Part shown: positions 54,402 through 61,937 of the stretch, piece by piece
Layout: the number at the start of each line of letters is the position of its first letter
How positions within the stretch are numbered: the first letter of the stretch is position 1
Source: Ignavibacteria bacterium
GTDB taxonomy: Bacteria > Bacteroidota > Ignavibacteria > Tepidaquicellales > Tepidaquicellaceae
NCBI GenBank assembly: GCA_016704345.1
Contig: JADJAH010000018.1
Location: forward strand, 124,001 to 188,000
Length of the DNA stretch: 64,000 nt
Reading direction: 5' to 3'
Notes under the pieces: generated by a model
Told to the model about the DNA's origin: nothing
What the model saw: the letters and a program-made list of their open reading frames with translations, nothing else
Database searches by the model: none
Translations under genes and position numbers: made by a program

Positions 54402-56084
54402 TTACTTGATCTTGTTGTACTCATTCCTTTTCATTTCAAGATATTCTTTATAACTCACTTTCTTCTTTTCCTGAACAACCGGATTCTCAGACTTCTGTTT
54501 CATACCTGCTTCGTATTTCATCCTGTGTTGCTCAGTTTCAAATACTTGCGGTGCATCAGATTCCCTATTTGCGGCGATCAAAGGTTCTGCTCCCGGAGGC
54601 TCTGCTGCTATTATAAAGTCTGAAGCATTATTATCTGCTACAAGAAAATCAGTGCCGTCAACAAAATTATCACCATTTAGATCTGTCACAACATATCCCG
54701 TTACAAAATTTGATGCATCATTATCAATCAGGCCGACGTCTGTTCCGTCAATTATCTTATCACGGTTTACATCTCCCTGATACATACCATACCAATTGTT
54801 CAACGGATACACAAGCTTCTGATTGTTATTGTATGCTTGCCCTGAACCAACAATGAAGTTGAAGCTTAAACTCGAACCTCTGGTATAACTCTGACCGCCT
54901 ACCTTGCTCCATGTCAATAAGCTGTTTCTGTGATTGGCAATGAGATAGTAATTACCGCTCAATGCAAGTCCGAAAGTTCCGAGCACTGCAGCATTAACTT
55001 GGATATTCGTCTTAAAAGAATCCACACGAATGTTTGGGAAATCAGTTCTTGCAAGATAAATCCTGACAGTATCGTTTCGTGTATGGAAAGGACTTACAGG
55101 ATTGAACATAGCTTCCGGGATCACCGGAATATTTGACTGAGCCGGAGTAGCAAGTGACTGCACACAAATATTATCGAGATACAGATTATTGCCAAATCCG
55201 CTTTTTGCTTTCATCCTAACTTTGTTAGTTCCTGTTGGAAGCAGATAAATCTTCGGTCTCCATTGCGAAGCAACAGGGGTAAATGCAATAGTAGTTGGTG
55301 GAGCCGAGTTTAATTCACCCGTACCTGCAAAATTTCCAATCAGAGTTTGAAGAGTCGTCCATGTAGCACCAAAATCAAGAGAAGTTTCAACCTGCAATGT
55401 ATCCGGTCCAAATGTAGAACCGTCATAAGGCGCGTATGCTTCATCGAAAGTCAGATATGTTCCTGTACCAACTGCCGCGAAGTTGTTAGTGACCAATGAT
55501 TGAACATTACCAACTGTCGCATTATAGAAATCAAACTTGGCAGAGCCTGTTCCGCTGCCGTAAGCGCTCACATTGTTTCTCGACCAATAATTCGTTCCGG
55601 AATATTCCTGAAACATTGAAGCGGGCGGAAACTTTGTATCTGTAAATGCCTCGCATGGAGTTGAACCGACTGTGTTTGTAACATTCACTGTCACTGTTCT
55701 CTTATGAACCGGCGTGCCGTTTGAGCCCTGTCCCGTAAGCACTATCGTATAAATTCCCGTCGGAGTAACTGTTCCAACAGTTTTAGCTTTTACATACTTT
55801 GTATTCGGATAAGAAGTCAGTGTGTTTCCACCAAGGAATTCCAACTGAATACTTCCTGTAGCCGGCGTCGGGGAAATTGTGCCGCTGAATGTTGTGACAT
55901 CCGTGTAAAGTTTTACAGCCGGAATATTTATAGCAAAATTTCTGCTGTCATTTGTTTGATGAACCGTTTGTGAAGATGGTGTTGCAAGCATTCCAAAATC
56001 CGGGATATATGAACCAACATTCTTATATGTACCTGATCTTCCGTCATACCACACGGCATATCCTGCTTTGGGATTAGCTGTCAT
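54402..56084 (-). CDS. BNR-type secreted protein, C-terminal part (HRNS-dockerin and tail) of a frameshifted gene
   Basis: The 3' part of a gene starting at 57397. Residues 1-30 complete the BNR region (AGYAVWYDGRSGTYKNVG). Residues 50-135 are an extra Ig-like segment not seen in the paralogues (VKLYTDVTTFSGTISPTP ... RTVTVNVTNT). Then come the jelly roll (NNLYLDNICVQ), the HRNS domain (NHRNSLLTWS, QAYNNNQ), the EF-hand pair (DVNRDKIIDGTD; DLNGDNFVDGTD), EPPG, and the tail FETEQHRMKYEAGMK ... KKVSYKEYLEMKRNE. The frame is open upstream of its first Met to about 56185, where loss of one A separates it from 56159-57397. Confidence 0.83.
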   Translation of the reverse strand: MTANPKAGYAVWYDGRSGTYKNVGSYIPDFGMLATPSSQTVHQTNDSRNFAINIPAVKLYTDVTTFSGTISPTPATGSIQLEFLGGNTLTSYPNTKYVKAKTVGTVTPTGIYTIVLTGQGSNGTPVHKRTVTVNVTNTVGSTPCEAFTDTKFPPASMFQEYSGTNYWSRNNVSAYGSGTGSAKFDFYNATVGNVQSLVTNNFAAVGTGTYLTFDEAYAPYDGSTFGPDTLQVETSLDFGATWTTLQTLIGNFAGTGELNSAPPTTIAFTPVASQWRPKIYLLPTGTNKVRMKAKSGFGNNLYLDNICVQSLATPAQSNIPVIPEAMFNPVSPFHTRNDTVRIYLARTDFPNIRVDSFKTNIQVNAAVLGTFGLALSGNYYLIANHRNSLLTWSKVGGQSYTRGSSLSFNFIVGSGQAYNNNQKLVYPLNNWYGMYQGDVNRDKIIDGTDVGLIDNDASNFVTGYVVTDLNGDNFVDGTDFLVADNNASDFIIAAEPPGAEPLIAANRESDAPQVFETEQHRMKYEAGMKQKSENPVVQEKKKVSYKEYLEMKRNEYNKIK

Positions 56085-56158
56085 CCCGTCATAATCTCCT
56101 CTGTAACAGTTTGTATTTGCTGCGCATGAAGGATTCGGATATGTCCATGACTGTGTTG

Positions 56159-57397
56159 TTAGTTTCTGATTTGCTGCAAATGTTGTCCTCCGTCATCAGT
56201 GTATGTAGCATAAACATTCACGGCATAAGTCGCAGGATTTTCTCTTGTATCATACCATTTTATGTAGAGTCTTCCTGTTTCTTTTTCACACCATATAGCA
56301 GGGAACCATTGGTCGCCTGTTGTTACATCATTCACAGTAATCTTGCTTGACCATGTTGATCCCTGATTCGTTGAATACTGAAGAATTATATCAGGCTTAT
56401 TTCCATTTCCTGCAGGAACATTGGACGCGTACACAAGATATAGTCTTCCTCTGTTAGGACCATAGCTGTTGTCCATGGCAATCATCGGATAAGGTCGCGT
56501 TCTTCCGTTGTTGATAACCAGCCTGCCTGCGGTATTCAGCGTTCCAACATAACCCGCAACAGTTTGGCTCGACATCACGCTGAAAGTTGCTCCGCCGTCA
56601 AGTGATCTGTGAAATGTATATGTAACATTCGCTGTAGTTCCGGTATTTGTTACATACATTACGCATCCGCCTTGTGTAGCGCCGTTTGGACCAACAGCGA
56701 TCATTGTTCCGGGAATTGTATTGCTTGATGTGTAAGTCTGAGTCCAGGTAGATCCGTTGTTTGTACTTCTTGCAAAATTTCCCGGAGTAATTGCGGCATA
56801 AAGATAATTCTTGTATGGACCGTTAGTTTGATCTGCTGCAATTGTGTTCCTGTCGTTTCCGCTTACAGATAGAACTCCTGCTCCGTAGGTTTGTCCGCCG
56901 TTTGTTGATTTGTAAATATATTGTCCGTTCACTCCCGAACCATAGTGAAGCGTTCCAAGACTGTCGAACGCAGACCACGGGTCACAGCAAATTGACGGAT
57001 GATAAGACGGATTGCTTTGTGTCCAGTCATGTCCGTTGGTTGTATAATATGCATTTTGGCCTGTCACTGAACTGTTAACCCCAAATTGCATATTCAATGG
57101 ATTGCGCGGATTTGAAACGAGCATTTGCTCGGCAAAGTCAACTCCTATCTCAAAGTTGTCAAATCCGTTTGCATCGGTAATTATGTCAAGATCATCATCA
57201 CCGTCTGCCGAAACATGTGTAAGCGCCTCTCTTGTCGGCCTGTCTATGTACGGATCATTCTCGTCATAGTCAAAAGTGCTTTCATTAATTGGCAGTGGAG
57301 CTTTCTGTCCCTGGAATACCTGAAGGCCGATGAATGAAACAATAATCAGCGCCAATAATCCAGAAAAACTTTTTCTGAAAATGGAGACTTTCTTCAT
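56159..57397 (-). CDS. BNR/Asp-box secreted protein, N-terminal part of the frameshifted gene
   Basis: Signal peptide region MKKVSIFRKSFSGLLALIIVSFIGLQVFQG, then a mature part with Asp-box repeats (STNGGQTYGAG, STNNGSTWTQT, SLDGGATFSVM, STNQGSTWSSK) over residues 120-405. It lacks the FPRIDVDRTCGPR segment of the 48013 type and has SYGPNRGRLYLVYAS in that place. The frame ends in HLQQIRN; adding one A at about 56183-56187 gives GGQTFAANQKLTTQSW and joins the 54402-56084 part, for a product near 1000 residues. It diverges from the Ycf48-like gene at 57483. Confidence 0.8.
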   Translation of the reverse strand: MKKVSIFRKSFSGLLALIIVSFIGLQVFQGQKAPLPINESTFDYDENDPYIDRPTREALTHVSADGDDDLDIITDANGFDNFEIGVDFAEQMLVSNPRNPLNMQFGVNSSVTGQNAYYTTNGHDWTQSNPSYHPSICCDPWSAFDSLGTLHYGSGVNGQYIYKSTNGGQTYGAGVLSVSGNDRNTIAADQTNGPYKNYLYAAITPGNFARSTNNGSTWTQTYTSSNTIPGTMIAVGPNGATQGGCVMYVTNTGTTANVTYTFHRSLDGGATFSVMSSQTVAGYVGTLNTAGRLVINNGRTRPYPMIAMDNSYGPNRGRLYLVYASNVPAGNGNKPDIILQYSTNQGSTWSSKITVNDVTTGDQWFPAIWCEKETGRLYIKWYDTRENPATYAVNVYATYTDDGGQHLQQIRN

Positions 57398-57482
57398 GTG
57401 GTTAATTCTGTTAATTTGGAATGGTAGTGAACCTAAGACAATTATTAATGTATTTCAACGGCAAAAAACATTTTGGCACCTC

Positions 57483-58805
57483 ATGTCCTTTGCAATGATA
57501 ATTTCCCGAATGCTCCTTATTTTTTTCTCTTTGAACTTATTTGGCGGAATTGTTCCAATTGCAAATGCAAACAACTTCTGGAAAACTCTTAACAGTCCGA
57601 CAACGTCAACTCTTCGCAATTGCGTCTTCACTGACCGGTTGAACGGATGGGCAGCCGGCGATGACGGTGTTATCATACATACATCTGACGGCGGCAATAC
57701 TTTCGTCATTCAGGCAAATCCTGTTAATTATTACATCAACGATATATTCTTTTTGAACAACCGGCTTGGTTGGGTTGTATCAAATGAATTTCTTCCCGGA
57801 GGTAGTACAATTATTACGACTACTAACGGAGGCACAAACTGGGTAGCTGAGAGATTTCCGGATACGACAATACTTTTCAGGACAGTTCATTTTCTTGATT
57901 CGTTAAACGGCTATCTTGCCGGTTACGGAGGTGCAATCAGCAAGACAACCAACGGCGGTATAAATTGGATCTCTGCAGAAGTTGACACTTCAGAATTCTC
58001 AGGAATGCCGATAAACAGGATCGCATTTATCAACAATGAAATCGGGTTTGCCTGCGGCGGATTCATTGATGTTGCAGGCGTGATCTGGAAAACTACAAAC
58101 TCGGGCTTCAACTGGTATGCGGATGATTTTTCTCCTGAACCATTCTATGATCTTTTTATCCGAAATCAAACTAAAATAATTTCTGTAGGTGGAGATTTTG
58201 AATACGGAGTAATGACTTGTAAGAGCAGCAACGCCGGACTCAATTGGCTGTATGAGAATGTAGGTCTGTTCGGACAGGCATATTCAATTGATTTCAGAAC
58301 TCCGTCAGAAATATGGATGCCGCTTGGTTACGCTGAAAGCTGGGCATTGTCATTGGATACGGGTGCAACATGGACTTCAGTTGCCACAGTTCATAATGCA
58401 AATATCTACTCGGTTGATTTTGTGGACTCTCTTAATGGATGGGCAGTTGGCGCCGGAGGTGTAATTCTGAAGTATGATCCGACAATGGTCAATATTGAAT
58501 CTCAATTGAGCGTAAATAATAGTCCCTCTTTTGCGATCTGGAATTATCCTAATCCCTTCAATCCCAAAACCAGTGTTAATATTAAGTTGACCGAACCCGG
58601 CGTTGTTGAAATTATTGTTTATGATATCACGGGAAGAGAAATTGCCATCTTATCAGACAACAGATTCTTTCAAGCCGGGACACATTCCTTTAAGTTTGAT
58701 GGAAGCAATATTTCCGGCGGGATATATTTTTACAGATTTGCATTCAATCCAACTTCAGGTAACAAGCCGTCTGTGCTGACCAAACGCATGGCCTTGATAA
58801 AATAG
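57483..58805 (+). CDS. Ycf48-like repeat protein with T9SS type A domain
   Basis: The frame is open from 57330 but that start would lie inside the divergent gene; MSFAMIISRMLLIFFSLNLF at 57483 is a good signal peptide and avoids the overlap (57495 also possible; no clear Shine-Dalgarno sequence). About 440 residues. Seven Ycf48-like repeats (LNGWAAGDDGVIIHTSDGGN, LNGYLAGYGGAISKTTNGG) and a T9SS type A domain (WNYPNPFNPKTSVNIKL, YDITGREIAIL, GGIYFYRF, KRMALIK). Close paralogue of 51053-52387: both share GGDFEYG and DFRTPxExWxxLG segments. Together with 54402-57397 it repeats the layout of 48013/51053. Confidence 0.83.
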   Translation: MSFAMIISRMLLIFFSLNLFGGIVPIANANNFWKTLNSPTTSTLRNCVFTDRLNGWAAGDDGVIIHTSDGGNTFVIQANPVNYYINDIFFLNNRLGWVVSNEFLPGGSTIITTTNGGTNWVAERFPDTTILFRTVHFLDSLNGYLAGYGGAISKTTNGGINWISAEVDTSEFSGMPINRIAFINNEIGFACGGFIDVAGVIWKTTNSGFNWYADDFSPEPFYDLFIRNQTKIISVGGDFEYGVMTCKSSNAGLNWLYENVGLFGQAYSIDFRTPSEIWMPLGYAESWALSLDTGATWTSVATVHNANIYSVDFVDSLNGWAVGAGGVILKYDPTMVNIESQLSVNNSPSFAIWNYPNPFNPKTSVNIKLTEPGVVEIIVYDITGREIAILSDNRFFQAGTHSFKFDGSNISGGIYFYRFAFNPTSGNKPSVLTKRMALIK

Positions 58806-58875
58806 TCATTCAGAACGGCTTCGAATGATTTGATTTGTATTATCACTGTATCACAAATATTCCGCCTTTAAAAGA

Positions 58876-58907
58876 AACAGCCGGAAGAGACTCCTCTGCC
58901 GGCTGTT
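58876..58907. terminator. Bidirectional terminator between convergent genes
   Basis: AACAGCCGG / CCGGCTGTT, nine perfect pairs, with an A-run on the left and a T-run on the right side of the stem. It serves the plus-strand gene ending at 58805 and the minus-strand gene ending at 58961. Confidence 0.8.
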
Positions 58908-58960
58908 AACTACAATTCAAGTTCCGGAAACTACTTACCTGGAGTTTTCTTTTCTTCAAT

Positions 58961-61690
58961 TCAAGATATGCCTGTAATCATCTTTATCTTGTTTCTCCGA
59001 GGGTTTTGATTCTCTATCATCCTTGCCAATTCATATTTCATTCTTTCAAAATCAGAATTGAAAACAGGAATTCCCTCACTCATTTCGTTTTCTATGATTG
59101 ACAGTACTGCTCCGGGAGGTTCAACTGCCTGAACAAACAAAGCGGCATTGTTATCAGCTATTGCAAAATCAGTTCCGTCAACAAAATTATCTCCGGTAAG
59201 ATCCGTTACAACATAACCGCTTAAGAAATTTGCTGCGGCATTGTCAATCAATCCAACATCTGTTCCGTCAACAACTTTATCCTGATCTACATCACCGCTG
59301 TACATACCTCTATAGAACGGTGACGTACTCACAATAGCCTGATTATTTCCAAAGGCCTGTCCGTCGGGCTGAATGAAGTTGTAATTTGTAAAGGTGCTTC
59401 CCCTCACAAAAATAACCGGAACTGCGCTCCATGTAATAATGCTGTTTCTGTGTTTGACAACTCTGTAATAACTTCCATCCAATGCGTGAGTGAAGAACAT
59501 AGTATTGGTAACTGCATTTGAGGCAATTGTTGTCTTCGTTGAATCAACAATAATGTTCGGATAATCCGCTCTGTGAAGATAGACCCTGACTGTATCCAAC
59601 AATCTCCAAAAAGGATTTGCCGGGATAAACATACCCTGAGATGCAAGACCAAGTGTAGCGCTTGTTGTAGTTGGCAGGGGTTGTACGCATATATTATCCA
59701 AATACAAATTATTACCAAATCCACTCTTTGCTTTGAATCTGATCCTGTTGGTTCCCGGTATCAATGAGTAGATCTTCGGCGCCCATTGAGAAGCAGTCGG
59801 AACAAAGCTGCTTGTTGTAGGAGGTGCAGTATTGAGTTCGCCATTCATCGGATATATACCTTTCAGAATTGCTCTCGTGAGATAAGTTGCTCCTCCATTA
59901 GTCGAGATTTCTATTACCAAAGAATCCGGACCAAATGCAGAAGTATAGGAGGCATAAGCTTCATCGAATGTCAGATAATATCCTGATGGAGTAGGCTCAA
60001 AGCTTGTTACCATTGATTGCACTGTACCGCTTGATGCATTGTAGAAATTAAATGTTGAGGTTCCTCCGGTAGGGCTATAAGCGTTTGAGTTATGCCACAT
60101 CCAGTGTGATATTCCCGTGTATTCAAGACTGAAGTAGTCAGGCGTAAATGAACTATTCGAAAAATCTTCACATCCCCAGCACGGATTTGTAGGAAGCAAT
60201 TCCACTTTGGTCATCCATCCCTGATAGATCCCGGAATAGTCTGAGCACCACAATGGGAACAGCCTCTGATTTCCGTTTACTGGATTACCCGGAATAAGGT
60301 TGGATGTTATTCCGATATAATCTCCCTGATAACCGGTAGCAATTCCGGAAACGCCAATTGACTTTGGCTTGAACCTGTGATCACTTACCTCAAAATCTGA
60401 CCAGGTTGATCCGCCGTCAACCGATCTTGACATCCAGACTTCAACTGTGTCCGTGTTAGTGGTTCCCCTGTTATCATAATAAACAATGTTTACGCCGCCT
60501 GATTCATCAACCCTGATAGCAGGAAAGTACTGTGTCTTGCCGTTGTTCAGCGGATCCTGATTAACTCTAATTCCTGAAGACCAGGTTGTTCCTCCATCAG
60601 TTGATCTGTGAAGTACAATGTCAGGGTCAGTCCCGGCAGGTGAAAGATTTTTTTGAGATGTTACAACATAGATCCACCCGGCTCTTGGTCCGCATGTTCT
60701 GTCAACATCTATTCTCGGGAAGCTGTTTACTCTGATGGCTGTTGAGAAAAGTGTACCTCGGATTCCGTTCATATCAAAGGCGTTGTCAGTTACTGTCCAT
60801 GTAACACCTCCGTTAACTGATTTTGCAAAGCCTGCAAAATCCTCTGTAAATGGCGAAGCACTTATTGGTGCTGCCCACACTACATAAACCTCACCGCCTG
60901 GACCGGTTCTGATATCACAACCTTGTGAGTAGTGTCCGGCTACGGAAGTATTTATGTTTGCTGCTACAGACCAGTTCACACCTCCGTTTGCAGTATAAGA
61001 AACAGCAATTGGCGGATTTGCAACATTGAATCTTGACCATACGCAATAAGTTCTTCCATAATATGCACTTCCCGGAGAATCATCGGATGCCGCAAAATTC
61101 TTATCCTGAGAGCCGGAAACAATTGTGTATGTAGAAGACCATGTTGAACCGTTGTTGGTGGAATAGTTTGCAAACATTCCGGATATCGAATAGCCAAGGT
61201 GAGTCATGAATATTCTTCCGTCTTTGTCAATTGCAGGTCCTGGGTCGCCTCCATGGTTGCTAATCGGTGCACCCTGAAGTGTGTCTGTACCGAACCATGT
61301 ATTTCCTCCGTCAGTACTTCTGTAATTTCCTTCGCTGATGAATAATGTACCCGTGTTGTTAAATGCATTCGAAGATGCAAACATAATGAGCGGATTCAAC
61401 GGATGACGTGTAATTATCATCTCACTTTGATAGCTGTTTGCCCTTGGAAGAATTCTGAAAGTGGGAGATACAACAAGCACACCCGAGGGTGTCGGTATCG
61501 TTCTTTCAGTTTGATTCGGTTGAAAATAGAGATCTCTTTCGATTGGTAGCTGTGATGCTTGTGTGTTGATCGGATCGTAGAGATTGGTTTGTCTGGGGTC
61601 AATGCTCCATTTTCTTTCATCTGTCTGGGAGACAGCAATCGAAGACATTAACAGGAGTACAAACACTAAAAACAAAAAAGGACGTCTCAT
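58961..61690 (-). CDS. Secreted BNR/Asp-box protein with HRNS-dockerin C-terminus and damaged tail
   Basis: A 909-residue precursor with signal peptide MRRPFLFLVFVLLLMSSIAV and AAAGGG before the start. Residues 75-480 carry Asp-box repeats (STNNGSTWSST, SVNGGVTWTVT, STDGGTTWSSG, SVDGGSTWSDF) and FPRIDVDRTCGPRAGWIYVV. A jelly roll (NNLYLDNICVQ), HRNS domain (KHRNSIITWS, QAFGNNQ) and EF-hand pair (DVDQDKVVDGTD; DLTGDNFVDGTD) follow, then EPPG. The tail starts like that of the paralogues (FNSDFERMKYELAR) but ends early in KMITGIS. The expected end is still present in another frame at 58949-58971, reading AYLELKKRK, so one or two single-base changes have cut it off. Confidence 0.87.
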   Translation of the reverse strand: MRRPFLFLVFVLLLMSSIAVSQTDERKWSIDPRQTNLYDPINTQASQLPIERDLYFQPNQTERTIPTPSGVLVVSPTFRILPRANSYQSEMIITRHPLNPLIMFASSNAFNNTGTLFISEGNYRSTDGGNTWFGTDTLQGAPISNHGGDPGPAIDKDGRIFMTHLGYSISGMFANYSTNNGSTWSSTYTIVSGSQDKNFAASDDSPGSAYYGRTYCVWSRFNVANPPIAVSYTANGGVNWSVAANINTSVAGHYSQGCDIRTGPGGEVYVVWAAPISASPFTEDFAGFAKSVNGGVTWTVTDNAFDMNGIRGTLFSTAIRVNSFPRIDVDRTCGPRAGWIYVVTSQKNLSPAGTDPDIVLHRSTDGGTTWSSGIRVNQDPLNNGKTQYFPAIRVDESGGVNIVYYDNRGTTNTDTVEVWMSRSVDGGSTWSDFEVSDHRFKPKSIGVSGIATGYQGDYIGITSNLIPGNPVNGNQRLFPLWCSDYSGIYQGWMTKVELLPTNPCWGCEDFSNSSFTPDYFSLEYTGISHWMWHNSNAYSPTGGTSTFNFYNASSGTVQSMVTSFEPTPSGYYLTFDEAYASYTSAFGPDSLVIEISTNGGATYLTRAILKGIYPMNGELNTAPPTTSSFVPTASQWAPKIYSLIPGTNRIRFKAKSGFGNNLYLDNICVQPLPTTTSATLGLASQGMFIPANPFWRLLDTVRVYLHRADYPNIIVDSTKTTIASNAVTNTMFFTHALDGSYYRVVKHRNSIITWSAVPVIFVRGSTFTNYNFIQPDGQAFGNNQAIVSTSPFYRGMYSGDVDQDKVVDGTDVGLIDNAAANFLSGYVVTDLTGDNFVDGTDFAIADNNAALFVQAVEPPGAVLSIIENEMSEGIPVFNSDFERMKYELARMIENQNPRRNKIKMITGIS

Positions 61691-61870
61691 AAGTTTACCC
61701 TTTCATTTTTTGAGTTTGATATTATTGAATCAAAGAACGAATTTTAGTTAAAGCAGTAACACAAAATATCTATGAGCGGATATCTAATCAAGGAACTTCC
61801 CTTCCTGATTATTCAAGTTCAGATTTCACTTTCAATATTCAGAAGTTCATCTACAATTCAAAATACAAAA

Positions 61871-61900
61871 ACAAAGCGCCGCAGGTGTGCGGCGCCTTGT
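61871..61900 (-). terminator. Terminator of the multiheme cytochrome gene
   Basis: ACAA-a-GCGCCGC / GCGGCGC-c-TTGT, twelve positions with one mismatch, 38 bases past the stop at 61938. Confidence 0.75.
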
Positions 61901-61937
61901 AAAGTAAGGAGAGTAAGAACAATGAAACACACTTATG

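Noticed and set aside
36640..61690. Sialidase activity of the BNR proteins
   Set aside because: Asp-box repeats occur in many propellers; I could not find the arginine triad and Tyr/Glu pair needed for sialidase.
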